Source: Bryopsis sp. KO-2023 (Eukaryota; Chlorophyta; Ulvophyceae; Bryopsidales; Bryopsidaceae). From it: 64,000 nt of DNA. The notes beneath the pieces are model-generated. The model was not told the DNA's origin, made no database searches, and saw nothing but the letters and a program-made list of their open reading frames with translations. Shown here piece by piece: positions 55,728 to 64,000 of the stretch. The translations under genes and the position numbers were made by a program. Each line of letters starts with the position of its first letter. Position 1 is the first letter of the stretch. The stretch covers positions 5,797,501 to 5,861,500 of the forward strand of contig BSYQ01000005.1 of NCBI GenBank assembly GCA_030272585.1, given 5' to 3'.

Positions 55728-55801
55728 GCCCGGGTAGCTCAGTTTGGTAGAGCGCGAGACTTTTAATCTCGTGGCCGAGGGTTCGAGTCCCTCCTCGGGC
55801 G
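55728..55801 (+). tRNA. trnK-TTT: tRNA-Lys(TTT), unit 12
   Basis: Copy of 1406-1479. Confidence 0.96.
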
Positions 55802-55830
55802 TCTGCCCTCCCGTTCCGACGAGAGACAGG

Positions 55831-56107
55831 TGTTAGATTTGGGGGTGCGAGTCTAAGAAGAGCTAAAAACTAAAACTTCCGAGTCCTTGACCTTGAAGCC
55901 CATTAATACCATGACCCCCAAGGATCCTAGCGTCCCCGCATGGTACCTAGGACAACCATCCTAGGTGGGCACCCGACATAGGTCTAGTCATCATGACTAG
56001 ACTTGACTCACATGTCCACGTCAACATGACTACGCATGACTGTACATGACTGTACATGACTGTACATGACTGAACCCGACTGGATGTAGCTCTTAACATC
56101 CCTAACA
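55831..56107. repeat. Solo LTR, unit 12 (277 bp)
   Basis: Long form with five decamers. Confidence 0.8.
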
Positions 56108-56277
56108 ACAGGACCTTACGGGTCCGGGTACGGTGACCGACCGTAACCGTATTAAAAACTTGTCCGACCGTAAATTACCGTACATGACGGTAAACAACTT
56201 TCGGTCACGGAACACAATTACGGCCGCATTACGCCGACGGGTAACACGACCGAGCAAGCTCGGGTGTTTTCGTCGAG

Positions 56278-56348
56278 GCGTTGATGGTACAGTGGTAGCA
56301 TACTACCCTGCCACGGTAGAGACCCGGGTTCGATTCCCGGTCAACGCA
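56278..56348 (+). tRNA. trnG-GCC: tRNA-Gly(GCC), unit 12
   Basis: Copy of 1946-2016. Confidence 0.96.
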
Positions 56349-56417
56349 CTCAAGGCCTTTTTCTCGCGGTCGTAGCACCGGAAAAAAAACGAGCACGGAA
56401 AAAGAAAAGTCCACCGA

Positions 56418-56533
56418 GTTGCCGCCGCCGGATTTCCTGAGACATCCCTGATCTCGGTACTGATCGGCCCCAACCGTGCTTGATTGGCGAGTTCGGAAGG
56501 GATCGCATGTATTCACGGTGGTTTGATGGCAAC
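56418..56533 (-). rRNA. 5S rRNA, unit 12
   Basis: Copy of 2086-2201. Confidence 0.88.
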
Positions 56534-57577
56534 ACGTTTCGAAGCGGACGCCGGGAGGTGAAGTATCCGTTCCTCAGGTGCGCGAGGGACGTGTCCCTCC
56601 GATGGTTTGGTGGACCGATTGTTTTTTTGTTTGTTCTTTTGAGGTGAGGTTGGCAGAGCGGTGAAATGGTGTTTTTGGCTTCATCCAATCGGAAAGGACC
56701 CGGTGGGAGCGTTTTCAGGTGTGGCACGATCTTTCGTGGGTGGGTGTGTGGGTGAGTGTGCGCCTGTGAGCGCGTGCGCGCGCGCGGGTGGTTGAGTGTG
56801 TGTGGGTCAGCTCGTGGGTGAGCGCCAGTAGAGCGAAAAGACTTGGGAGCAGGTTCGTTTCTTTTTTGACGTGTGTGGCGACGGAACGCACAGGTGGTGG
56901 CGTGTTGGTGGCGTTTTTGGGTTCACGCGCGCCCTTGTTGGATCATCCGATCGGGTGATCCGGGATCATCCACGGGATCTCTCTCGGGAGAAAATCGGGA
57001 GAGAGGTCGAAGAAAAAAGCGAAGAAGCTAGAAAGGAAAAGGAAAGGGGGAGGGAAAGAAGGAAAATGAAAGAAGAATGCAAAGGAAATGGAATCTTCTC
57101 GAAAGGACCGAAAGAGAAAGAATCGAAAAAGGAAAAAGTAGAAAAGCACGGAAGAGGGCAGAAAAGAAAAGAAAGATTATTGGAAGAAAAGGAGGGAACG
57201 AACGGCACAAAAATAAGAAAAGAACGACGAAAATAGAAAGAAACGAATCGATCTCTTGCGGGGAAAGAAAAAAAAGAAGAAAAAAAAACACCACAACTCG
57301 AAGAGACACCAAAAACCCATGGAAAACGAAGAACTCCTTTTACGCGATAATTCGAGCGAACGAAATGGGCCATCGCCGACATCTCTCGCATATCCGAATC
57401 CGAGCACCCGGAAAATCGCAACGATGAAAAAACTCGAAACGAGTCCTAACCACGAACGAACACCCTCCCGAAGTTTTGGCGCAACCTCGTTCCCGCGCGC
57501 GACGGCACTTGTCCCCGACAGCTTCCCGACAGCTTCCCGAACCTACCACGCTCTCCGCACGCGCAATCCCTCGAGCC

Positions 57578-57648
57578 GCGTTGGTGATATAGTGGTAGCA
57601 TACTACCCTCCCAAGGTAGAGACCCGGGTTCGATTCCCGGTCAACGCA
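57578..57648 (+). tRNA. trnG-CCC: tRNA-Gly(CCC), unit 13
   Basis: Copy of 299-369. Confidence 0.96.
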
Positions 57649-57723
57649 CCCGTGCTCTTTTTTTCGCGGACCGACCTCCGAGACCCCAGCTTGAGGACGC
57701 GGGGCGGGCCCCTCCTCTCGTAC

Positions 57724-57804
57724 GTGGCGATGGCCGAGTTGGTCCAAGGCGCTGGAGTAAGGTTCCAGTCCGAAAGGGCGTGGGTTCAAATCCCACTCGC
57801 CACA
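57724..57804 (+). tRNA. trnL-AAG: tRNA-Leu(AAG), unit 13
   Basis: Copy of 445-525. Confidence 0.96.
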
Positions 57805-57852
57805 CGTCATAATTTGTGACGTGGCGTGAGGCTTCCAGTCAAAAGCGTTGGT

Positions 57853-57938
57853 TGCCCCGGACCAGGATCGAACTGGTGACCTCCGGATGGCTCACGAGGT
57901 TATGAGACCGACGCGCTAACCGACTGCGCCACCGAGGC
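57853..57938 (-). tRNA. trnM-CAT: tRNA-Met(CAT), unit 13
   Basis: Copy of 574-659; intron 57889-57900. Confidence 0.95.
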
Positions 57939-58044
57939 CACGGGAAGATTTCGGTGCCGCCGATCTCGGACCGCTGCTCGGCGCCGTCTGCGACTCCCGT
58001 CCGGGGCGGGGCCCTCGTGGGGGTGGCTCCCGAGCGGCGATCGT

Positions 58045-58127
58045 GTGGTGATGGCCGAGTTGGTCTAAGGCGCTAGATTCAGGTTCTAGTTCGGAGACGA
58101 GCGTGGGTTCGAATCCCACTCACCACA
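58045..58127 (+). tRNA. trnL-CAG: tRNA-Leu(CAG), unit 13
   Basis: Copy of 766-848. Confidence 0.96.
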
Positions 58128-58197
58128 ACGTGCCTTTTCGCGTCACCCCCTCGGTTTGCGAACACACACGCACACACATGCCTCCGAGGCATTGCCT

Positions 58198-58279
58198 CGT
58201 TGAGGGCAGGATTCGAACCTGCGCGGGACAAACCCAGTGGATTTCTAGTCCACCTCCTTAACCACTCGGACACCCCAAC
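58198..58279 (-). tRNA. trnS-AGA: tRNA-Ser(AGA), unit 13
   Basis: Copy of 919-1000. Confidence 0.95.
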
Positions 58280-58384
58280 TCACGTTGTGATGAGGCGTCC
58301 CGTGGTCCATCCTCGTCACACGCCTCGTCATCAACCTCATCAGCCTCGTCGTCCGCCTCGTCACGCCCTCGTCGTCGTGACCGG

Positions 58385-58444
58385 GTCGTTGTAGTACAGA
58401 GGTGAGTATTCTTGCCTGTCACGCGGGTTCAATTTGCAACGGCA
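58385..58444 (+). tRNA. T-arm-deficient tRNA-Asp(GTC)-like, unit 13
   Basis: Copy of 1106-1165. Confidence 0.6.
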
Positions 58445-58496
58445 CACCCACCCCGCATCCTTGTCTTTTGCCGCTCCGAAAAACGACTTCGACGCT

Positions 58497-58578
58497 CGCT
58501 GAGAGCAGGATTTGAACCTGCGCGGGATAAACCCAGTGGATTTCGAGTCCACCTCCTTAACCACTCGGACATCTCAGC
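58497..58578 (-). tRNA. trnS-CGA: tRNA-Ser(CGA), unit 13
   Basis: Copy of 1218-1299. Confidence 0.96.
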
Positions 58579-58684
58579 TCGACGACGTGTCGATCGCGCG
58601 TTGCGTGGAGGCTCGGTCGACCCCCCGCGATCGAGATTCCCGGGATCGGGATCCACGAGATCGGCGCGATCCTGTTTGAGACAT

Positions 58685-58758
58685 GCCCGGGTAGCTCAGT
58701 TTGGTAGAGCGCGAGACTTTTAATCTCGTGGCCGAGGGTTCGAGTCCCTCCTCGGGCG
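58685..58758 (+). tRNA. trnK-TTT: tRNA-Lys(TTT), unit 13
   Basis: Copy of 1406-1479. Confidence 0.96.
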
Positions 58759-58787
58759 TCTGCCCTCCCGTTCCGACGAGAGACAGG

Positions 58788-59064
58788 TGTTAGATTTGGG
58801 GGTGCGAGTCTAAGAAGAGCTAAAAACTAAAACTTCCGAGTCCTTGACCTTGAAGCCCATTAATACCATGACCCCCAAGGATCCTAGCGTCCCCGCATGG
58901 TACCTAGGACAACCATCCTAGGTGGGCACCCGACATAGGTCTAGTCATCATGACTAGACTTGACTCACATGTCCACGTCAACATGACTACGCATGACTGT
59001 ACATGACTGTACATGACTGTACATGACTGAACCCGACTGGATGTAGCTCTTAACATCCCTAACA
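58788..59064. repeat. Solo LTR, unit 13 (277 bp)
   Basis: Long form with five decamers. Confidence 0.8.
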
Positions 59065-59234
59065 ACAGGACCTTACGGGTCCGGGTACGGTGACCGACCG
59101 TAACCGTATTAAAAACTTGTCCGACCGTAAATTACCGTACATGACGGTAAACAACTTTCGGTCACGGAACACAATTACGGCCGCATTACGCCGACGGGTA
59201 ACACGACCGAGCAAGCTCGGGTGTTTTCGTCGAG

Positions 59235-59305
59235 GCGTTGATGGTACAGTGGTAGCATACTACCCTGCCACGGTAGAGACCCGGGTTCGATTCCCGGTCA
59301 ACGCA
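59235..59305 (+). tRNA. trnG-GCC: tRNA-Gly(GCC), unit 13
   Basis: Copy of 1946-2016. Confidence 0.96.
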
Positions 59306-59374
59306 CTCAAGGCCTTTTTCTCGCGGTCGTAGCACCGGAAAAAAAACGAGCACGGAAAAAGAAAAGTCCACCGA

Positions 59375-59490
59375 GTTGCCGCCGCCGGATTTCCTGAGAC
59401 ATCCCTGATCTCGGTACTGATCGGCCCCAACCGTGCTTGATTGGCGAGTTCGGAAGGGATCGCATGTATTCACGGTGGTTTGATGGCAAC
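59375..59490 (-). rRNA. 5S rRNA, unit 13
   Basis: Copy of 2086-2201. Confidence 0.88.
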
Positions 59491-60534
59491 ACGTTTCGAA
59501 GCGGACGCCGGGAGGTGAAGTATCCGTTCCTCAGGTGCGCGAGGGACGTGTCCCTCCGATGGTTTGGTGGACCGATTGTTTTTTTGTTTGTTCTTTTGAG
59601 GTGAGGTTGGCAGAGCGGTGAAATGGTGTTTTTGGCTTCATCCAATCGGAAAGGACCCGGTGGGAGCGTTTTCAGGTGTGGCACGATCTTTCGTGGGTGG
59701 GTGTGTGGGTGAGTGTGCGCCTGTGAGCGCGTGCGCGCGCGCGGGTGGTTGAGTGTGTGTGGGTCAGCTCGTGGGTGAGCGCCAGTAGAGCGAAAAGACT
59801 TGGGAGCAGGTTCGTTTCTTTTTTGACGTGTGTGGCGACGGAACGCACAGGTGGTGGCGTGTTGGTGGCGTTTTTGGGTTCACGCGCGCCCTTGTTGGAT
59901 CATCCGATCGGGTGATCCGGGATCATCCACGGGATCTCTCTCGGGAGAAAATCGGGAGAGAGGTCGAAGAAAAAAGCGAAGAAGCTAGAAAGGAAAAGGA
60001 AAGGGGGAGGGAAAGAAGGAAAATGAAAGAAGAATGCAAAGGAAATGGAATCTTCTCGAAAGGACCGAAAGAGAAAGAATCGAAAAAGGAAAAAGTAGAA
60101 AAGCACGGAAGAGGGCAGAAAAGAAAAGAAAGATTATTGGAAGAAAAGGAGGGAACGAACGGCACAAAAATAAGAAAAGAACGACGAAAATAGAAAGAAA
60201 CGAATCGATCTCTTGCGGGGAAAGAAAAAAAAGAAGAAAAAAAAACACCACAACTCGAAGAGACACCAAAAACCCATGGAAAACGAAGAACTCCTTTTAC
60301 GCGATAATTCGAGCGAACGAAATGGGCCATCGCCGACATCTCTCGCATATCCGAATCCGAGCACCCGGAAAATCGCAACGATGAAAAAACTCGAAACGAG
60401 TCCTAACCACGAACGAACACCCTCCCGAAGTTTTGGCGCAACCTCGTTCCCGCGCGCGACGGCACTTGTCCCCGACAGCTTCCCGACAGCTTCCCGAACC
60501 TACCACGCTCTCCGCACGCGCAATCCCTCGAGCC

Positions 60535-60605
60535 GCGTTGGTGATATAGTGGTAGCATACTACCCTCCCAAGGTAGAGACCCGGGTTCGATTCCCGGTCA
60601 ACGCA
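60535..60605 (+). tRNA. trnG-CCC: tRNA-Gly(CCC), unit 14
   Basis: Copy of 299-369. Confidence 0.96.
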
Positions 60606-60680
60606 CCCGTGCTCTTTTTTTCGCGGACCGACCTCCGAGACCCCAGCTTGAGGACGCGGGGCGGGCCCCTCCTCTCGTAC

Positions 60681-60761
60681 GTGGCGATGGCCGAGTTGGT
60701 CCAAGGCGCTGGAGTAAGGTTCCAGTCCGAAAGGGCGTGGGTTCAAATCCCACTCGCCACA
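60681..60761 (+). tRNA. trnL-AAG: tRNA-Leu(AAG), unit 14
   Basis: Copy of 445-525. Confidence 0.96.
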
Positions 60762-60809
60762 CGTCATAATTTGTGACGTGGCGTGAGGCTTCCAGTCAAA
60801 AGCGTTGGT

Positions 60810-60895
60810 TGCCCCGGACCAGGATCGAACTGGTGACCTCCGGATGGCTCACGAGGTTATGAGACCGACGCGCTAACCGACTGCGCCACCGAGGC
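60810..60895 (-). tRNA. trnM-CAT: tRNA-Met(CAT), unit 14
   Basis: Copy of 574-659; intron 60846-60857. Confidence 0.95.
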
Positions 60896-61001
60896 CACGG
60901 GAAGATTTCGGTGCCGCCGATCTCGGACCGCTGCTCGGCGCCGTCTGCGACTCCCGTCCGGGGCGGGGCCCTCGTGGGGGTGGCTCCCGAGCGGCGATCG
61001 T

Positions 61002-61084
61002 GTGGTGATGGCCGAGTTGGTCTAAGGCGCTAGATTCAGGTTCTAGTTCGGAGACGAGCGTGGGTTCGAATCCCACTCACCACA
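61002..61084 (+). tRNA. trnL-CAG: tRNA-Leu(CAG), unit 14
   Basis: Copy of 766-848. Confidence 0.96.
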
Positions 61085-61154
61085 ACGTGCCTTTTCGCGT
61101 CACCCCCTCGGTTTGCGAACACACACGCACACACATGCCTCCGAGGCATTGCCT

Positions 61155-61236
61155 CGTTGAGGGCAGGATTCGAACCTGCGCGGGACAAACCCAGTGGATT
61201 TCTAGTCCACCTCCTTAACCACTCGGACACCCCAAC
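61155..61236 (-). tRNA. trnS-AGA: tRNA-Ser(AGA), unit 14
   Basis: Copy of 919-1000. Confidence 0.95.
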
Positions 61237-61341
61237 TCACGTTGTGATGAGGCGTCCCGTGGTCCATCCTCGTCACACGCCTCGTCATCAACCTCATCAG
61301 CCTCGTCGTCCGCCTCGTCACGCCCTCGTCGTCGTGACCGG

Positions 61342-61401
61342 GTCGTTGTAGTACAGAGGTGAGTATTCTTGCCTGTCACGCGGGTTCAATTTGCAACGGC
61401 A
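61342..61401 (+). tRNA. T-arm-deficient tRNA-Asp(GTC)-like, unit 14
   Basis: Copy of 1106-1165. Confidence 0.6.
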
Positions 61402-61453
61402 CACCCACCCCGCATCCTTGTCTTTTGCCGCTCCGAAAAACGACTTCGACGCT

Positions 61454-61535
61454 CGCTGAGAGCAGGATTTGAACCTGCGCGGGATAAACCCAGTGGATTT
61501 CGAGTCCACCTCCTTAACCACTCGGACATCTCAGC
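61454..61535 (-). tRNA. trnS-CGA: tRNA-Ser(CGA), unit 14
   Basis: Copy of 1218-1299. Confidence 0.96.
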
Positions 61536-61641
61536 TCGACGACGTGTCGATCGCGCGTTGCGTGGAGGCTCGGTCGACCCCCCGCGATCGAGATTCCCGG
61601 GATCGGGATCCACGAGATCGGCGCGATCCTGTTTGAGACAT

Positions 61642-61715
61642 GCCCGGGTAGCTCAGTTTGGTAGAGCGCGAGACTTTTAATCTCGTGGCCGAGGGTTCGA
61701 GTCCCTCCTCGGGCG
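61642..61715 (+). tRNA. trnK-TTT: tRNA-Lys(TTT), unit 14
   Basis: Copy of 1406-1479. Confidence 0.96.
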
Positions 61716-61744
61716 TCTGCCCTCCCGTTCCGACGAGAGACAGG

Positions 61745-62021
61745 TGTTAGATTTGGGGGTGCGAGTCTAAGAAGAGCTAAAAACTAAAACTTCCGAGTCC
61801 TTGACCTTGAAGCCCATTAATACCATGACCCCCAAGGATCCTAGCGTCCCCGCATGGTACCTAGGACAACCATCCTAGGTGGGCACCCGACATAGGTCTA
61901 GTCATCATGACTAGACTTGACTCACATGTCCACGTCAACATGACTACGCATGACTGTACATGACTGTACATGACTGTACATGACTGAACCCGACTGGATG
62001 TAGCTCTTAACATCCCTAACA
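61745..62021. repeat. Solo LTR, unit 14 (277 bp)
   Basis: Long form with five decamers. Confidence 0.8.
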
Positions 62022-62191
62022 ACAGGACCTTACGGGTCCGGGTACGGTGACCGACCGTAACCGTATTAAAAACTTGTCCGACCGTAAATTACCGTACATG
62101 ACGGTAAACAACTTTCGGTCACGGAACACAATTACGGCCGCATTACGCCGACGGGTAACACGACCGAGCAAGCTCGGGTGTTTTCGTCGAG

Positions 62192-62262
62192 GCGTTGATG
62201 GTACAGTGGTAGCATACTACCCTGCCACGGTAGAGACCCGGGTTCGATTCCCGGTCAACGCA
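62192..62262 (+). tRNA. trnG-GCC: tRNA-Gly(GCC), unit 14
   Basis: Copy of 1946-2016. Confidence 0.96.
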
Positions 62263-62331
62263 CTCAAGGCCTTTTTCTCGCGGTCGTAGCACCGGAAAAA
62301 AAACGAGCACGGAAAAAGAAAAGTCCACCGA

Positions 62332-62447
62332 GTTGCCGCCGCCGGATTTCCTGAGACATCCCTGATCTCGGTACTGATCGGCCCCAACCGTGCTTGATTG
62401 GCGAGTTCGGAAGGGATCGCATGTATTCACGGTGGTTTGATGGCAAC
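62332..62447 (-). rRNA. 5S rRNA, unit 14
   Basis: Copy of 2086-2201. Confidence 0.88.
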
Positions 62448-63491
62448 ACGTTTCGAAGCGGACGCCGGGAGGTGAAGTATCCGTTCCTCAGGTGCGCGAG
62501 GGACGTGTCCCTCCGATGGTTTGGTGGACCGATTGTTTTTTTGTTTGTTCTTTTGAGGTGAGGTTGGCAGAGCGGTGAAATGGTGTTTTTGGCTTCATCC
62601 AATCGGAAAGGACCCGGTGGGAGCGTTTTCAGGTGTGGCACGATCTTTCGTGGGTGGGTGTGTGGGTGAGTGTGCGCCTGTGAGCGCGTGCGCGCGCGCG
62701 GGTGGTTGAGTGTGTGTGGGTCAGCTCGTGGGTGAGCGCCAGTAGAGCGAAAAGACTTGGGAGCAGGTTCGTTTCTTTTTTGACGTGTGTGGCGACGGAA
62801 CGCACAGGTGGTGGCGTGTTGGTGGCGTTTTTGGGTTCACGCGCGCCCTTGTTGGATCATCCGATCGGGTGATCCGGGATCATCCACGGGATCTCTCTCG
62901 GGAGAAAATCGGGAGAGAGGTCGAAGAAAAAAGCGAAGAAGCTAGAAAGGAAAAGGAAAGGGGGAGGGAAAGAAGGAAAATGAAAGAAGAATGCAAAGGA
63001 AATGGAATCTTCTCGAAAGGACCGAAAGAGAAAGAATCGAAAAAGGAAAAAGTAGAAAAGCACGGAAGAGGGCAGAAAAGAAAAGAAAGATTATTGGAAG
63101 AAAAGGAGGGAACGAACGGCACAAAAATAAGAAAAGAACGACGAAAATAGAAAGAAACGAATCGATCTCTTGCGGGGAAAGAAAAAAAAGAAGAAAAAAA
63201 AACACCACAACTCGAAGAGACACCAAAAACCCATGGAAAACGAAGAACTCCTTTTACGCGATAATTCGAGCGAACGAAATGGGCCATCGCCGACATCTCT
63301 CGCATATCCGAATCCGAGCACCCGGAAAATCGCAACGATGAAAAAACTCGAAACGAGTCCTAACCACGAACGAACACCCTCCCGAAGTTTTGGCGCAACC
63401 TCGTTCCCGCGCGCGACGGCACTTGTCCCCGACAGCTTCCCGACAGCTTCCCGAACCTACCACGCTCTCCGCACGCGCAATCCCTCGAGCC

Positions 63492-63562
63492 GCGTTGGTG
63501 ATATAGTGGTAGCATACTACCCTCCCAAGGTAGAGACCCGGGTTCGATTCCCGGTCAACGCA
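63492..63562 (+). tRNA. trnG-CCC: tRNA-Gly(CCC), unit 15
   Basis: Copy of 299-369. Confidence 0.96.
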
Positions 63563-63637
63563 CCCGTGCTCTTTTTTTCGCGGACCGACCTCCGAGACCC
63601 CAGCTTGAGGACGCGGGGCGGGCCCCTCCTCTCGTAC

Positions 63638-63718
63638 GTGGCGATGGCCGAGTTGGTCCAAGGCGCTGGAGTAAGGTTCCAGTCCGAAAGGGCGTGGGTT
63701 CAAATCCCACTCGCCACA
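63638..63718 (+). tRNA. trnL-AAG: tRNA-Leu(AAG), unit 15
   Basis: Copy of 445-525. Confidence 0.96.
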
Positions 63719-63766
63719 CGTCATAATTTGTGACGTGGCGTGAGGCTTCCAGTCAAAAGCGTTGGT

Positions 63767-63852
63767 TGCCCCGGACCAGGATCGAACTGGTGACCTCCGG
63801 ATGGCTCACGAGGTTATGAGACCGACGCGCTAACCGACTGCGCCACCGAGGC
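63767..63852 (-). tRNA. trnM-CAT: tRNA-Met(CAT), unit 15
   Basis: Copy of 574-659; intron 63803-63814. Confidence 0.95.
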
Positions 63853-63958
63853 CACGGGAAGATTTCGGTGCCGCCGATCTCGGACCGCTGCTCGGCGCCG
63901 TCTGCGACTCCCGTCCGGGGCGGGGCCCTCGTGGGGGTGGCTCCCGAGCGGCGATCGT

Positions 63959-64000
63959 GTGGTGATGGCCGAGTTGGTCTAAGGCGCTAGATTCAGGTTC
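63959..64000 (+). tRNA. trnL-CAG: tRNA-Leu(CAG), unit 15, cut by window end
   Basis: First 42 nt of the gene, up to the anticodon loop. Confidence 0.9.

Larger units (their letters stand above)
54323..57279 (+). repeat. Array unit 12 (2,957 bp)
   Basis: Long form, empty retrotransposon site. Confidence 0.95.
57280..60236 (+). repeat. Array unit 13 (2,957 bp)
   Basis: Long form, empty retrotransposon site. Confidence 0.95.
60237..63193 (+). repeat. Array unit 14 (2,957 bp)
   Basis: Long form, empty retrotransposon site. Confidence 0.95.
1..64000. repeat. Tandem array of mixed tRNA/5S rRNA units
   Basis: The same block recurs head to tail with starts at 1, 2948, 5895, 8842, 11789, 14736, 17693, 20640, 30882, 41124, 51366, 54323, 57280, 60237 and 63194. 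I anchored units on the A9 run that ends the purine tract. Unit length is 2,947 or 2,957 bp, or 10,242 bp where a retrotransposon is inserted. Only a handful of substitutions distinguish units. Both window ends fall inside the array, so its true length is not known. Gene strands are + + - + - + - + + -, giving four convergent pairs per unit: Leu(AAG)/Met, Leu(CAG)/Ser(AGA), Asp-like/Ser(CGA) and Gly(GCC)/5S. Confidence 0.98.
63194..64000 (+). repeat. Array unit 15, cut by window end
   Basis: First 807 bp of a unit. The window stops inside tRNA-Leu(CAG). Confidence 0.95.

Overview
The window is eukaryotic nuclear DNA and is almost entirely one head-to-tail tandem array of RNA polymerase III genes. 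Fourteen complete units and the start of a fifteenth are present. The basic unit is 2,947 bp (units 1-5 and 7) or 2,957 bp (units 6 and 11-14). The 10-bp difference is one extra copy of a decamer inside a solo LTR. Units 8, 9 and 10 are 10,242 bp each because all three carry the same 7,280-bp LTR retrotransposon at the same base.

Each unit holds, in order: tRNA-Gly(CCC) +, tRNA-Leu(AAG) +, intron-containing elongator tRNA-Met(CAT) -, tRNA-Leu(CAG) +, tRNA-Ser(AGA) -, a tRNA-Asp(GTC)-like gene lacking the T arm +, tRNA-Ser(CGA) -, tRNA-Lys(TTT) +, a solo LTR with its own target-site duplication, tRNA-Gly(GCC) + and a divergent 5S rRNA gene -. A spacer of about 1 kb follows, with a GT/GC-rich segment and a purine-rich tract of about 300 bp. 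None of the tRNA genes encodes CCA, most are followed by T4-T7 Pol III terminators, and no ordinary protein gene is visible in the array.

The retrotransposon lies on the minus strand. It has 244-bp LTRs beginning TG and ending CA, flanked by 5-bp duplications (GGGTG). It has a polypurine tract, a candidate primer-binding site, and one intact Gag-Pol frame of 1,749 residues: zinc knuckle, a region resembling a degenerate Dam-like methyltransferase fold, protease, reverse transcriptase, RNase H, integrase with GPF motif, and a C-terminal chromodomain. This makes it a Ty3/gypsy chromovirus. Its two LTRs look identical, so the insertion is young. The three bearing units share private substitutions, so the insertion happened once and was copied by amplification of the whole 10.2-kb unit.

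Organism: the short intron in elongator tRNA-Met and the acceptor stem of the tRNA-Asp-like gene both resemble the green lineage, as far as I can recall those families. A green alga or another eukaryote with similar tRNA genes is a reasonable guess. The 5S sequence is divergent and the species cannot be fixed from this window.

The units are nearly identical across 64 kb, which implies concerted evolution as in rDNA. The array probably supplies a large dose of a fixed set of tRNAs (Gly, Leu, Ser, Met, Lys) together with 5S rRNA.
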